The notes under the pieces are model-generated. The model searched no databases. It saw only the letters and a list, made by a program, of their open reading frames with translations, and was not told where the DNA came from. From positions 1 to 43,149 of the forward strand of contig CALWMK010000012.1 of assembly GCA_944381825.1 (NCBI GenBank): DNA of 43,149 nucleotides, written 5' to 3'. Each line of letters opens with the position of its first letter. Within the stretch, counting starts at the first letter, position 1. Of the stretch, positions 17,715 to 26,554 are shown piece by piece. The stretch is from an uncultured Clostridia bacterium. GTDB taxonomy: Bacteria > Bacillota > Clostridia > Christensenellales > UBA1242. Made by a program: the position numbers and the translations under genes.

Positions 17715-18029
17715 TTAATTTATGTTGTTTACTTCATTTTGCATTAGTGGCCAAGCAACAATTGATAAGCCAAATAAAGTGAGTACAAGATAAATTATAC
17801 CATTGTCTTTTCCACCAAGTTCTTTAATTCTTCCTCCGACAACATAACTCCAATATAAATTATAAATTCCGAATGTGATTATTGTCATAAAAAAGTGACC
17901 AACACCACTAAAGCCTTTGCCAGTTGCTTTTTTAATTTGATTTTGGAATGAACAATACCAATAAATACCATAAATTCCAAAAGTGAAAAGAAGCAACAAA
18001 ACCATGGTAATAATGTTACGTTTTTTCAT
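17715..18029 (-). CDS. DUF4234-like small membrane protein
   Basis: A 104-residue integral membrane protein with three hydrophobic segments (about 7-27, 45-68, 78-97). The first two carry the repeated motif TFGIYGIYW and TFGIYNLYW, characteristic of DUF4234-type proteins. Function unknown. A very strong SD (AAAGGAGG) precedes the ATG. Confidence 0.75.
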   Translation of the reverse strand: MKKRNIITMVLLLLFTFGIYGIYWYCSFQNQIKKATGKGFSGVGHFFMTIITFGIYNLYWSYVVGGRIKELGGKDNGIIYLVLTLFGLSIVAWPLMQNEVNNIN

Positions 18030-18203
18030 ATTAAATTCCTCCTTTTAATTATAACTCTGAATCTATGAGAAAAAGAGTTTGGGTATATTTATATTTGTAT
18101 GAAAAAAACTTAAGAGCTATTCAACAAATATATTTAAAAAAATTATATCATAGTCAAAAGATTAAACTAAATAAATTTCCAAGATTTTTAATAAAATTAG
18201 TAT

Positions 18204-18230
18204 TTGACTTTTAAAATAATTAGATATAAT
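18204..18230 (+). promoter_or_regulatory. Promoter of the TM2-mnmA unit
   Basis: TTGACT (18204-18209) and TATAAT (18225-18230) with a short 15-bp spacer. Eight nt separate the -10 from the ATG at 18239 and there is no SD site, so a leaderless start is likely. Confidence 0.55.
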
Positions 18231-18238
18231 ATTAAAAT

Positions 18239-18706
18239 ATGAGGACAAAGTTTAGAAAAGACACAAAAAAATGTCCTCGTTGTGGATGCGTTTGCTTGAA
18301 CTTTCAAAAAAAATGCGAAGAATGTGGTTTGGTTTTTGAAAGATTAAAAGAAGCAACTAACAAAGAGGCAAAAAAACAATTTTTTAAAAAAGATAAATCT
18401 GTTGTTATGGTAAAAGAGCTTCCTTCTGATATTCAACGATGGAAACTTATTTTATTGTGTCTTTTTTTAGGACCATTTGGCGTGCATAACTTATATGTTG
18501 GAAGATACTATAAAGGCACATTTATGCTTGTTGTTGGTTTAATTTCTTTAATTTTGGCATCTTTGAACAATGTCCCAGATTTTTATGATGTGTTTATGAG
18601 CTATTTTTTTGTTTTTCCAGCACTTTTAGGAATTTTTTGGATTGTTGATTTGTTCAACATTTGTTTTGGATTTTACAAAGTGCCGGTTGCATTGGAGAGA
18701 AAATGA
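18239..18706 (+). CDS. Zinc-ribbon TM2-domain membrane protein
   Basis: A 155-residue protein. The N-terminus has a four-cysteine zinc ribbon (C12, C15, C26, C29 in CPRC...CEEC). A TM2 domain follows with [17 protein letters not shown] after the first membrane helix, then two more hydrophobic segments (about 96-110 and 120-147). TM2 proteins are of uncertain function. Its TGA overlaps the mnmA ATG (ATGA), so the two are translationally coupled. Confidence 0.78.
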   Translation: MRTKFRKDTKKCPRCGCVCLNFQKKCEECGLVFERLKEATNKEAKKQFFKKDKSVVMVKELPSDIQRWKLILLCLFLGPFGVHNLYVGRYYKGTFMLVVGLISLILASLNNVPDFYDVFMSYFFVFPALLGIFWIVDLFNICFGFYKVPVALERK

Positions 18707-19770
18707 AAACTGTTGTTGTTGGAATTAGTGGTGGAGTTGATTCATCAGTGAGTGCCTATCTTTTAAAAGAACAAGGCTATAATGTTATTGGTCTTTTTAT
18801 GGTAAATTGGGAAGAAGGTGAAAATTGCACTTCTGAAGATGATTTTGAAGATGTTAAAAGGGTTTGCAATAAAATTGGAATTCCGTATTATTCTGTTAAT
18901 TTTGCAAAGGAATATTATGAAAGAGTTTTTGAATATTTTTTAGAAGAATATAAAAATGGCAGAACGCCAAATCCTGATGTTCTTTGCAATAGAGAAATTA
19001 AATTTGGTCCATTTTTAGAATATGCAAAAAAACTTGGTGCAGATTATATTGCAACAGGTCATTATGCTAAAAAGATTGAAAAAGATGGACTATATTATCT
19101 TGCCAAGGCAAAGGATTTAAATAAAGACCAATCATATTTTTTAAATCAGCTTAATCAAGAACAACTAAAAAGTGTATTATTCCCTCTTGAAAATTTGGAA
19201 AAGACAAAAGTTAGGGAAATTGCTGAAAAGCTAAACTTGTCAAATGCCAAGAAAAAAGACTCAACAGGAATATGTTTTATTGGTGAGCGCAATTTTAAAA
19301 ACTTTTTATCTGGATACCTTCCATTTCAAGGCGGAGAAATACGAGATTCTCACGAGAGAGTTTTGGGAAAGCATGATGGACTTGCCTTTTATACACTTGG
19401 TCAAAGGAGGGGGTTGGGTATTGGTGGTCAGCCTGGTGAAAAAAGCGGAAGATGGTTTGTGTATAAAAAGGATATGCAAAACAATGTATTGTATGTTTCG
19501 CAAGGGAATGATGATATTTTGTTCACCTCACAACTCATTGCAACAGACTTTAATTGGATTCCAAAAAAACCTCAAGAGCAAGAATTTGAGTGTTTTGCAA
19601 AATTTAGATATCGTCAGCCTGACCAAAAAGTAAAAGTTTTTTTGCAAGATGGAAAGGTTAGAATTGTGTTTTTTGAAAAACAAAGAGCAATAACTCCGGG
19701 GCAATTTGTTGTTTTGTATGATGAAAATGGAATATGCTTTGGTGGTGGAGTTATTGACAGTAGTTTTTAA
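18703..19770 (+). CDS. mnmA: tRNA-specific 2-thiouridylase
   Basis: Catalyses 2-thiolation of wobble uridine in tRNA-Lys, -Glu and -Gln; 355 residues. The start at 18703 follows GGAGAG and gives [15 protein letters not shown] with the PP-loop SGGVDS at 9-14. The two active cysteines are C95 in [12 protein letters not shown] and C191 in [12 protein letters not shown]. The C-terminal beta-barrel ends in FGGGVI. A substrate tRNA-Glu(TTC) lies elsewhere in this window. Confidence 0.96.
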   Translation: MKTVVVGISGGVDSSVSAYLLKEQGYNVIGLFMVNWEEGENCTSEDDFEDVKRVCNKIGIPYYSVNFAKEYYERVFEYFLEEYKNGRTPNPDVLCNREIKFGPFLEYAKKLGADYIATGHYAKKIEKDGLYYLAKAKDLNKDQSYFLNQLNQEQLKSVLFPLENLEKTKVREIAEKLNLSNAKKKDSTGICFIGERNFKNFLSGYLPFQGGEIRDSHERVLGKHDGLAFYTLGQRRGLGIGGQPGEKSGRWFVYKKDMQNNVLYVSQGNDDILFTSQLIATDFNWIPKKPQEQEFECFAKFRYRQPDQKVKVFLQDGKVRIVFFEKQRAITPGQFVVLYDENGICFGGGVIDSSF

Positions 19771-19808
19771 TAAAAGAATTAAACTTAACGGTTTTAAAAC
19801 ATAAGTGT

Positions 19809-19851
19809 AACAAAAAGAACATTACCGATATAAAGTAATGCTCTTTTTGTT
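19809..19851. terminator. Bidirectional terminator after mnmA
   Basis: Seventeen-nt arms (19809-19825 and 19835-19851) pair with a single mismatch around a 9-nt loop and contain A and T tracts, so they serve both mnmA and the minus-strand gene. Confidence 0.85.
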
Positions 19852-19878
19852 AGTTTGATAATACAAGCAAAAAGATGA

Positions 19879-20154
19879 CTAGTCTTGTTTTGATTTTTGA
19901 TTTTCATCTTTTTTTAGTTGCATTTTTTCTTGATTTTTGCTTTTCATGTTTGTTTTGAAAGATTTAAAATAATTGGCACACGTGCAATAACATTTATACA
20001 AAGATTGGTCATGCCATTTTAATTTTATTGCTTCGTATACAATAGAAACAACAAAAGCAATTAATATAAACATGATGCCAACAAACCACCATGTTAAAAT
20101 TGTGCCATCAATAAGTGGGCTGTTTAAAAACATATTATTGGAATAGCCAAACAC
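19879..20154 (-). CDS. Small single-pass membrane protein, hypothetical
   Basis: A 91-residue protein if the GTG at 20154 is used, or 84 if the ATG at 20133 is used; neither has an SD site. One membrane helix spans about 20-42, followed by a Cys-containing segment (CYCTCANYF) and a Lys/Gln-rich charged tail. I do not recognise the family. The membrane helix and strict placement between two terminators favour a real gene. Confidence 0.5.
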   Translation of the reverse strand: MFGYSNNMFLNSPLIDGTILTWWFVGIMFILIAFVVSIVYEAIKLKWHDQSLYKCYCTCANYFKSFKTNMKSKNQEKMQLKKDENQKSKQD

Positions 20155-20204
20155 TTGATTTGAAAATATTCAGTTTTAATAATATAAATGATTTATAAAA
20201 CATA

Positions 20205-20250
20205 AAAACACCTTAGGAATTTAAATTCTTAAGGTGTTTTCGTTTTTTTT
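20205..20250. terminator. Bidirectional terminator after typA
   Basis: Eighteen-nt arms (20205-20222 and 20223-20240) pair almost perfectly, with T tracts on both strands. It separates typA from the small membrane-protein gene. Confidence 0.85.
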
Positions 20251-20253
20251 AAT

Positions 20254-22083
20254 TTAATTATTTTGTTTTCTTTTAAATGCCTCTCTTCCACGCATTGTGT
20301 GGTCCAAAATTATTTTTCTCATGCGCAAATTTTGTGGAGTGACTTCCAAAAGTTCGTCTTCATCTAAAAATTCAAGACATTCTTCTAAAGTTGGTTTTTT
20401 AACAGGTTCGAGTCTGAGTGCATCATCACTTGAAGAAGAACGAGTGTTAGAAAGATGTTTTCTTTTGCAAACATTTACTGTTATGTCGTCACCTTTTGGA
20501 TTGATTCCAACAATCATGCCACCATAAACTTTGTCGCCAACATTAATAAAAAGTTTGCCTCTTTCTTGTGCGTAGAATAATCCATATTGAACAGCTTCTC
20601 CGTCTTCATGGGCAATAAGAGTCCCATAATTTCTTCTGTTTATATTGCCTTTATATTCTTCATATTGCAAAAACACATTGCTCATAATTCCGCCGCCTTT
20701 GGTGTCTGTAAGAAATTGATTTTTATAGCCAAATAAACCTCTTGCAGGTATGTGAAATTCAAGTCGTGTTCTATCACCATGATTGTTCATGGATATCAAG
20801 TTGCCTTTTCTGGAAGCTAGGGCGGTGAGTACACTTCCAACACTTTCTTCTGGAACATCTACAACCAACCTTTCAATAGGTTCTGTTTTTTTGCCATTTT
20901 CTTCTTTATAAATAACTTTTGGCATACTTACTTGAAATTCAAAACCATCTCTTCGCATGTTTTCTATTAAAATAGAGATGTGCATTTCTCCTCGACCCAA
21001 TACACGAAAAGAATCAGCACTATCTGTATCATAAACTTTTAAGCTCAGGTCTTTCATGGCTTCTTTGTAAAGTCTTTCGCGAAGATGTCTGCTTGTGCAA
21101 AATTTACCTTCTTTGCCTGCAAATGGACTGTTATTGACAGAAAAAACCATTTCCATGCTTGGTTCGCTTATTTTGACAAAGGGGAGGGTGTTGATTTCAT
21201 CTTTATCGGAAAGTGTGTCTCCAATGGTAATGTCATTGGCTCCCGCTATGCATATTATATCACCAACATGAGCATTTTGAACTTGAACTCTTTTAAGTCC
21301 TTGAAATTCAAATAAGCTTTGTACCTTAAAAGGTATTTTTTTGCTAGAGTCATGATAGTTGGTAACCAACAAGTTATCCCCAACTTTTAAACTTCCTTGT
21401 TCAATTTTTCCAACTGCAAGTTTTCCGCAAAATTCATTATGTTCAGTTGCGCTAACCAACATGTTAAACTTTTTGTTTGCGTCACCTGATGGAGCAGGTA
21501 TATGGTTTAGAATCAAGTCAAAAAGAGGTTTGAAATCTGTGCCTTGTTCATCTGGGTGCAGCGATGCAGTTCCAAATCTTGCAGATGCGTAAATAAAAGG
21601 AGAGTCAAGTTGTTCGCTTGTGGCGTTGAGTTCTAGCAATAGTTCTAGTACCTCATCGCCGACTTCTTTAAGTCTTGCATCTTTTCTGTCTATTTTATTA
21701 ATGACAATAATTATCTTTAGGCCTAGTTCCAAAGCTTTTTCTAACACAAATCTAGTTTGAGGCATAGGTCCTTCATAGGCATCTACTAATAGCAAAACAC
21801 CGTCAACCATTTTTAGAACTCTTTCAACTTCTCCGCCAAAGTCGGCATGCCCTGGAGTGTCAACAACATTGATTTTTACATCATTATAATAAAGTGAGGC
21901 ATTTTTACTCAAAATGGTTATTCCTCTTTCTTTCTCTAGAGAGTTAGAGTCCATAACTCTGTCTTCAACAACTTGATTGTCTCTAAAAACACCACCTTGT
22001 TTCAACATCTCGTTGACTAATGAGGTTTTACCATGATCAACATGGGCAATAATTGCAACATTTCTAATTTTGTTATTTTCCAT
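20254..22083 (-). CDS. typA: Ribosome-associated GTPase TypA/BipA
   Basis: Translational GTPase of the EF-G family that binds ribosomes and aids 50S assembly, especially under stress. It has 609 residues, normal length. G1 AHVDHGKT is at 14-21, with [14 protein letters not shown] (G3) and NKIDR (G4). The C-terminal BipA-specific region ([23 protein letters not shown], then [13 protein letters not shown]) is intact. SD AAAGGA precedes the ATG. Confidence 0.97.
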   Translation of the reverse strand: MENNKIRNVAIIAHVDHGKTSLVNEMLKQGGVFRDNQVVEDRVMDSNSLEKERGITILSKNASLYYNDVKINVVDTPGHADFGGEVERVLKMVDGVLLLVDAYEGPMPQTRFVLEKALELGLKIIIVINKIDRKDARLKEVGDEVLELLLELNATSEQLDSPFIYASARFGTASLHPDEQGTDFKPLFDLILNHIPAPSGDANKKFNMLVSATEHNEFCGKLAVGKIEQGSLKVGDNLLVTNYHDSSKKIPFKVQSLFEFQGLKRVQVQNAHVGDIICIAGANDITIGDTLSDKDEINTLPFVKISEPSMEMVFSVNNSPFAGKEGKFCTSRHLRERLYKEAMKDLSLKVYDTDSADSFRVLGRGEMHISILIENMRRDGFEFQVSMPKVIYKEENGKKTEPIERLVVDVPEESVGSVLTALASRKGNLISMNNHGDRTRLEFHIPARGLFGYKNQFLTDTKGGGIMSNVFLQYEEYKGNINRRNYGTLIAHEDGEAVQYGLFYAQERGKLFINVGDKVYGGMIVGINPKGDDITVNVCKRKHLSNTRSSSSDDALRLEPVKKPTLEECLEFLDEDELLEVTPQNLRMRKIILDHTMRGREAFKRKQNN

Positions 22084-22156
22084 AATTTTTCCTTTTTAAA
22101 ACTTTTCCATTTTATCACAAATAATTCATAATTAAAATATTTTTTTAAATTTTACT

Positions 22157-22214
22157 CAAAAAAAGCACTAAGTTTGTAAGGGGATTGGAATTGAACCAAT
22201 GACCTTCGGGTTAT
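22157..22214 (-). repeat. Duplicated 3' half of tRNA-fMet with terminator half
   Basis: Positions 22180-22214 match 34 of 35 nt of the initiator tRNA gene (22386-22420), covering the anticodon loop 3' part, variable loop and T arm. The next segment (22157-22177) copies the T-rich arm of the tRNA terminator. About 20 nt, including the CCA end and the other terminator arm, are missing. It is not a functional tRNA. Confidence 0.85.
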
Positions 22215-22337
22215 ACTTCGCTAATGCTTCGTGGCGTTCGCATTTTAAAAAAATGCTCGGCATGGAGCTCTCCTCCGGGTCGGGCGATGCACTCATGGCT
22301 TCGTGCATTAAATTGCTTAACGCAATTTACATAACCC
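22208..22337 (-). repeat. Hairpin-rich insert beside tRNA-fMet
   Basis: GGGTTAT (22208-22214) and ATAACCC (22331-22337) form a 7-bp inverted repeat; one arm is the tRNA anticodon-arm strand. Minus-strand hairpins include AAATTGC-GTTAA-GCAATTT, ATGCAC...GTGCAT and GCATTTT...AAAATGC. The layout is the same as at 125-240, and the first hairpin shares the ATTGC/GCAAT core with that element. No reading frame is evident. Confidence 0.6.
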
Positions 22338-22348
22338 TCTTTAAAATA

Positions 22349-22377
22349 AAAAAGCACTAAGTTTGTTTAGTGCCTTA
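22349..22377 (-). terminator. tRNA-fMet terminator
   Basis: On the minus strand GGCACTAAACAAACTTAGTGC, a hairpin (GCACTAA/TTAGTGC), is followed by TTTTTT directly after the tRNA. Confidence 0.8.
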
Positions 22378-22378
22378 T

Positions 22379-22455
<77 letters not shown>

Positions 22456-22471
22456 ACAATAACCATAAACC

Positions 22472-22500
22472 ATGATATATTATTTTTTTTTATTTGTCAA
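22472..22500 (-). promoter_or_regulatory. tRNA-fMet promoter
   Basis: Minus-strand TTGACA (22495-22500), 17-bp spacer, TATCAT (22472-22477), 16 nt before the tRNA 5' end. Confidence 0.75.
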
Positions 22501-22571
22501 TAGTTTGGATTAAATTTTTTAAATTATTAAAAAAATTTATTATTAGGAAAACCTATAACTAAAAACCAATA

Positions 22572-22774
22572 TTAATCCTCAAGACCTAAAATATAATCTG
22601 CTGAAACATGGTAAAGTTTTGTTAAGTTTACTAGTATTTCTAAGTTAATTTCTAGTTTTCCACGCTCATACTTACTATAATTAGAACGATCAATTTTTAA
22701 ATAAGAGCAACTTGTTGTTGTGTAAGATTATGATCTTTTCGAAGCTCTAACATTTTTTTACTTACTATTTCCAT
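22572..22774 (-). pseudogene. Xre-family HTH regulator, frameshifted
   Basis: The minus strand reads MEIVSKKMLELRKDHNLTQQ then QVAL and a stop. One base of deletion near 22706 restores QVASYLKIDRSNYSKYERGK and then LEINLEILVNLTKLYHVSADYILGLED before a stop. Together these make a normal 67-residue HTH_3/Xre protein. Either the gene is dead or the sequence has a single-base error. Confidence 0.75.
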
Positions 22775-22784
22775 ATTATATATT

Positions 22785-23141
22785 GTGCCAAAATTACCAT
22801 CTTATATTATTCAATGGGTAAATATTACCCAAAACGGTGACTTATGGTTAAAATTTGTGCAATTTTTGGACACAACGATATTACACTCTATAAAGATTGA
22901 ATTTACTCTTGAAAACAGCATAAAACTCGATGAAATTCAAAGTCAAATTATGAAATTGAGTTCACTTGAAAAGGTGAAAAAATATAATTATTTATTATAT
23001 AACATAAGAGTTTTATTGTCAATATTGGAAAGTTTAAAAAAATATTATGATAAGTGTAATAATAAATTAGGAATGTTAAATAGGGAAATAGCTCAGTTAG
23101 AATTTAAACTATTAAAGAATGATAAGGAAAGAGAATTTTAA
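22785..23141 (+). CDS. Hypothetical coiled-coil protein
   Basis: An open frame of 118 codons beginning with GTG at 22785; true starts further in are possible because the 5' part crosses a palindrome and no SD site is seen. The C-terminal two thirds are helical and coiled-coil-like (LEKVKKYNYLLYNIRVLLSILESLKKYYDKC, then NREIAQLEFKLLKNDK). No family recognised. A good terminator follows, which supports a real gene. Confidence 0.4.
   Translation: MPKLPSYIIQWVNITQNGDLWLKFVQFLDTTILHSIKIEFTLENSIKLDEIQSQIMKLSSLEKVKKYNYLLYNIRVLLSILESLKKYYDKCNNKLGMLNREIAQLEFKLLKNDKEREF
22815..22831. promoter_or_regulatory. Palindrome, candidate Xre operator
   Basis: TGGGTAA-ATA-TTACCCA is a perfect 7-bp inverted repeat, 40 nt upstream of the frameshifted HTH gene and between it and the divergent coiled-coil gene. 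It may be the regulator's operator. Confidence 0.4.
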
Positions 23142-23176
23142 AATTTTATTTTTAATTATGAAAATTAAAATCTAAA

Positions 23177-23224
23177 TAAAAAACCCAAAGCAAATTTATA
23201 TAAGCAAAAAGTTTTGGGTTTTTT
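23177..23224. terminator. Bidirectional terminator
   Basis: AAAAAACCCAAA (23178-23189) and TTTTGGGTTTTTT (23212-23224) pair between the plus-strand coiled-coil gene and the minus-strand HicB-like gene. Confidence 0.8.
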
Positions 23225-23241
23225 AATATATTTTCGATCAA

Positions 23242-23514
23242 CTATTTTAACTTTTTATCGTCAATAAGTGTATCAAGAAGCATTATTGTGTTTTTAGGAT
23301 TTTGTTTTTGAGTTTCCTCAAATTTGGAAGGGAAGCTAACTTCCATGTCGAATTTCAAGGCATATGTGCAATATGCTCTTAAATAATCTTTTGCAAATAA
23401 ATATGCTTCTTCAATAGAATTGCCCTCTGTGGTTAAATTTAAATCGGGTATTAACACTTTATATTCATTATCCAATTTAAAAAAAACAGCAGGATATATA
23501 TAATGATGTAGCAT
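23242..23514 (-). CDS. HicB-like protein, orphan
   Basis: A 90-residue protein with the partial RNase-H-like fold of HicB antitoxins: YPAVFFKLDNEYKVLIPDLNLTTEGNSIEEAYLFAKDYL matches the family strand-strand-helix pattern. There is no C-terminal DNA-binding domain. A strong SD (AGGAGG) precedes the ATG. No hicA toxin gene lies on either side, so it is an orphan; such stand-alone HicB-fold proteins are common in Firmicutes and may not be antitoxins at all. Confidence 0.7.
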   Translation of the reverse strand: MLHHYIYPAVFFKLDNEYKVLIPDLNLTTEGNSIEEAYLFAKDYLRAYCTYALKFDMEVSFPSKFEETQKQNPKNTIMLLDTLIDDKKLK

Positions 23515-23650
23515 ATAGCAAGCCTCCTAATGAATTCAAATATAGTTTAACATATCATAATTTAAAATACAAACATTTATGCCAAATATTTTAAATTTAA
23601 ATGCTGACAATGGTTAACTTTAGGTTAAACCTTTTAATGTTTTTAAAGTG

Positions 23651-23679
23651 TTGATAATTTTGACGAATAATGTTAAAAT
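23651..23679 (+). promoter_or_regulatory. Leaderless-type promoter of the lipoprotein gene
   Basis: TTGATA (23651-23656), 17-bp spacer, TAAAAT (23674-23679), then 6 nt to the ATG at 23686, with no SD site. Confidence 0.65.
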
Positions 23680-23685
23680 AAAACT

Positions 23686-25443
23686 ATGAAGAAAATTTTA
23701 AAAGTTTTTCTTAGTTTGTTTTTATTTGCATGCATGCTAATGCTATCAGCATGTGGTTTTTCTGATATTGAATTTGGCAATAGTGGTGCTATTGGAGGCA
23801 TTGGTTCTAATACTGAGAATCAAAGACCTAATTTATTTGCAGACATTGCGGGATATAAGGTTTGTTATAGGCCAAATTCATATCCGTTTAGGGATTATTA
23901 TTATAACATTTCAAATATACTTTTAAACAAATTATATTCTACATATGGAATGGCTGGAATGAGTTTGCAAATTGGAAATGATGAAATTGATGAAAAATTG
24001 ATTGAAAAGCTAGATCAAAATTATAAGAATGAATACAATATTATTGGTGAAATAGATAAAACCGAAACCAGATATATTAAGTTTAGAAATGAATATTTAG
24101 TATATTATTGTGATGATGTTAGATATTCAATTTATGTTTTAAAAAACTTAAATGGAGAATACACTGATGCAACTGGAAATGTTTTAAGCGACCAAAATGC
24201 AGAGCATTACTTTTTTGCACACAAAGGTGAACAAAATAAGTGGTTATGGAATTCGCCAAGCAACTCGTCTGATGTGGATTTTGCAACCTCAAAGGCTTGT
24301 TTTGATGGTTTATACTCCTCCACACCATTAATTGCCAAAAATGCATTGAATTATGTTGCAGGAAATGATGTAATAAAAAATGCAACAAAAAAATATTATT
24401 CCGAAATTGTTTCAGAATTTACTCCTGCATTGCAAACCGCGATTTTACAAATTGTACTCGGCATTACCCCACAAACATTTACATTAGATGACATAAATTC
24501 GGGAGTGATTAGCAATATTTTAGGAACAAGTGAAATGAGAAATGGCGAGATTGTTGCAACGGGTTTAAAATTAAAATTTCAACAAGAAGCAACTTATGTT
24601 GGGCTTACTGATGCTGACAAAACTAAGATTGAAAATTATATTTTGGATAATGTTATTGGTCAAAATAAAATTTCTTCTGAGGGCAAATTTACAAGAGAAG
24701 ATTACCTATCAACAATAAGAGAAGTTTGGGAAGAAGAAATTTTGATTGTTGATGAGGTTGAAAATTCATCAACAACTTATGGAATGCTTTTTCAGCCATA
24801 TCCAGCGACATTGATAAAAGATTATAATGAAAACACATTTTTTATTTCAAGCAAGAAAGGCGAGGCATTTAAAGATATTCCTCAAATGCAATATCAATCA
24901 ATTGTAATCATGCCTGAAAAAGAAATTTATTTGTGGGAATTATGGTTGGTTTTTGCTGGAGAATCTAATTTAAATATTAACACCTATTTTAGATATTATA
25001 ATAAAACTAATAACACATTGACCATCGGAAAGCCTAAAAAAGCAACAACAATTTTGGAAAGCGAATTTGATGCTTTTAAAAGTCCATATTATTCAATTAG
25101 TATTGATGACAATGGCAAAGAATCGTTATTTTATTTAGATGAATTTAACAATGATATTGGCGGCGGGATTTTAAACACGAAAGGAGAAAGTGTTTTGATG
25201 ACTGGTGATATTTCAAAATTTTATACCCTAATTGATTCGGCAAATGGATATTCTACCGTCACCGTTCTCAATGCTGATATGTTTAACACTCAAAACGGTT
25301 GTTCTTATTTGGAAATTGTTTTTGATGTGGAAAATCAATTGGATCTGGATAAAGACAAATCATTTAAAGTTGCTTTGTCAGGTGTTTGGCTTGGCACAAA
25401 CGATATGATAGAAGATTATAAAATGAAAAATAATATAGCTTAG
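23686..25443 (+). CDS. Large predicted lipoprotein, unknown function
   Basis: A 585-residue exported protein. The N-terminus is a type-II signal peptide (KKILKVFLSLFLFACMLML) with lipobox LSAC, so C23 is the predicted lipidated residue. The mature part has alternating helical (about 180-330) and beta-rich (about 340-575) regions with many Asn, Tyr and Thr and no motif I recognise. It precedes the ylmC/ymxH gene by about 100 nt. It would sit on the outer face of the membrane. Confidence 0.75.
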   Translation: MKKILKVFLSLFLFACMLMLSACGFSDIEFGNSGAIGGIGSNTENQRPNLFADIAGYKVCYRPNSYPFRDYYYNISNILLNKLYSTYGMAGMSLQIGNDEIDEKLIEKLDQNYKNEYNIIGEIDKTETRYIKFRNEYLVYYCDDVRYSIYVLKNLNGEYTDATGNVLSDQNAEHYFFAHKGEQNKWLWNSPSNSSDVDFATSKACFDGLYSSTPLIAKNALNYVAGNDVIKNATKKYYSEIVSEFTPALQTAILQIVLGITPQTFTLDDINSGVISNILGTSEMRNGEIVATGLKLKFQQEATYVGLTDADKTKIENYILDNVIGQNKISSEGKFTREDYLSTIREVWEEEILIVDEVENSSTTYGMLFQPYPATLIKDYNENTFFISSKKGEAFKDIPQMQYQSIVIMPEKEIYLWELWLVFAGESNLNINTYFRYYNKTNNTLTIGKPKKATTILESEFDAFKSPYYSISIDDNGKESLFYLDEFNNDIGGGILNTKGESVLMTGDISKFYTLIDSANGYSTVTVLNADMFNTQNGCSYLEIVFDVENQLDLDKDKSFKVALSGVWLGTNDMIEDYKMKNNIA

Positions 25444-25539
25444 TTTTGTTTGTAATTTTTTTTGTTGCATTTTGCATATATAGGTATATGAAGACTTAAA
25501 GCATAAAATTTTAAGTTTTTTAGAAAAAAGGAAAAATTA

Positions 25540-25842
25540 TTGGAAAGTTCTTTTCTTGAGCTTAGATGCAAAGAGGTAATAAATGTTGTGGACGGGAGAA
25601 AACTTGGCCACATAATTGACATTGTTTTTGATTTGGGTTCGGGTAGAATTTGTGGCTTTGTTGTTCCTGGGAATCAAAACTTTTGGAATATTTTTAAAAA
25701 CAATAATGAACTATTTATTCCTTTTAGTCAAATATGTAAAATAGGCGAGGATTCCATTTTGGTGGAAATATTTCCACCAACAAATTCGCCTCAGCAAAAT
25801 GTTATTGGTTATATGGCTAATAAGTCTAAAAAAAATGATTAG
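25540..25842 (+). CDS. YlmC/YmxH-family PRC-barrel sporulation protein
   Basis: A 100-residue PRC-barrel protein matching the YlmC/YmxH family: LRCKEVINVVDGRKLGHI, DIVFDLGSGRICGFVVPG, then IPFSQICKIGEDSILVE. The start is a TTG at 25540, preceded by AAAAGGA. YmxH-type proteins are associated with sporulation in Bacillus and Clostridia, but their molecular role is unclear. The last 25 residues are a polar tail. Confidence 0.85.
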   Translation: MESSFLELRCKEVINVVDGRKLGHIIDIVFDLGSGRICGFVVPGNQNFWNIFKNNNELFIPFSQICKIGEDSILVEIFPPTNSPQQNVIGYMANKSKKND

Positions 25843-25888
25843 ATGATTAACATAATTTAATTATTTTGTCAAAATTTTGTTAAAAACC

Positions 25889-25917
25889 TTGACAAAGTAA
25901 TTTTTTTAATATATACT
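25889..25917 (+). promoter_or_regulatory. tRNA-Met/tRNA-Glu promoter
   Basis: TTGACA (25889-25894), 17-bp spacer, TATACT (25912-25917), 14 nt before the tRNA-Met 5' end. Confidence 0.85.
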
Positions 25918-25931
25918 CACAAAGTCATTAT

Positions 25932-26008
25932 GGCGGTGTAGCTCAGTTGGCTAGAGCGTTCGGTTCATACCCGAAAGGTCAGTGGTTCGAATCTACTCAC
26001 CGCTACCA
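25932..26008 (+). tRNA. Elongator tRNA-Met (CAT)
   Basis: A complete cloverleaf with CCA. Anticodon loop GTTCATAC carries CAT, the D arm is AGCTCAGTTGGCTAGAGC, and the T arm contains GGTTCGAATC. The G1-U72 end and anticodon stem differ from the initiator at 22379-22455. The sequence matches elongator tRNA-Met rather than lysidine tRNA-Ile2. Confidence 0.92.
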
Positions 26009-26251
26009 AATTTAAAGCCATAATAGACAAGTTTTGTTGTCATGGGCAAAACGCAGCCCAAGGTCAACAAGAAAGGTGAGAGGCAGGCGGAGATGGGCAA
26101 ACGGTTGCAAATGAGCGAAGATGGGCAAGCGAAGAGAGATGCGACCAAGTTTAGAATAAACTTGCGATTGGTCGCGAAGAAAAATTTGTGACCGAAAAGC
26201 AAAGTTTTGACCGAATGGGCAAAACGCAGCCCAAGGTCAACAAATTTTTCT
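26009..26251 (+). ncRNA. Hairpin-rich repeat spacer between two tRNAs
   Basis: A 29-nt sequence occurs identically at 26042-26070 and 26215-26243, each able to form GGGC-N8-GCCC. ATGGGCAA occurs four times (26042, 26093, 26121, 26215). GCGACC (26141-26146)/GGTCGC (26170-26175) encloses AAGTTTA-GAA-TAAACTT, a very stable hairpin. No promoter or terminator separates the tRNAs, so the segment is presumably transcribed in the tRNA precursor. No coding capacity is credible on either strand. Whether it is an RNA or a repeat element is unknown. Confidence 0.5.
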
Positions 26252-26326
26252 GGTCCCGTGGTAAAGAGGTTAATACATCGCCCTTTCACGGCGGAGTCAG
26301 GGGTTCAATTCCCCTCGGGATCACCA
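26252..26326 (+). tRNA. tRNA-Glu (TTC)
   Basis: A complete cloverleaf with CCA. Acceptor GGTCCCG/CGGGATC, anticodon arm CGCCC-TTTCAC-GGCG with TTC, T arm GGGGTTCAATTCCCC. It is a substrate of MnmA, encoded in this window. A terminator follows. Confidence 0.94.
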
Positions 26327-26331
26327 ATTAA

Positions 26332-26370
26332 GCCCAGTTGAACCTGTTGGTTCGGCTGGGCATAGTTTTT
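26332..26370 (+). terminator. tRNA-Glu terminator
   Basis: GCCCAG (26332-26337) pairs with CTGGGC (26356-26361), with inner GAACC/GGTTC pairs, then a T run. Confidence 0.85.
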
Positions 26371-26500
26371 ATAATAGTAAACAAAAAATGGTTTTCAAAA
26401 TATTGATGCAGTGATATATTTTTTTAAATATATAAAAAGTTAGGAAAAATTAAAAAGCTATGGAGAGGTGTTGTTTTTGACGACATATTTTAATAAAATT

Positions 26501-26521
26501 GGAATAACAAAAAGTTATTCC
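26501..26521 (-). terminator. sigG terminator
   Basis: GGAATAAC-N5-GTTATTCC, 34 nt beyond the sigG stop, followed on the minus strand by an AT-rich stretch with several T residues. Confidence 0.65.
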
Positions 26522-26554
26522 TTAATGTTTATGGCTTATGTTTTCAACAGTGGT

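Noticed and set aside
22157-22337. Group I intron in a tRNA anticodon loop
   Set aside because: An intact tRNA-fMet lies beside it, the 5' tRNA half is missing at the copy, and the insert is far too short with no intron core visible.
23242-23514. HicAB toxin-antitoxin system
   Set aside because: No hicA-like gene is present on either side; only a HicB-fold protein is supported.
26009-26251. CRISPR array
   Set aside because: There are only two identical 29-nt repeats 173 nt apart, without regular spacers or cas genes.
25993-26289. Minus-strand 98-codon ORF across the tRNA-Met/tRNA-Glu region
   Set aside because: It overlaps both tRNA genes and the repeat spacer and encodes low-complexity-like sequence; it is an accident of the GC-richer repeats.
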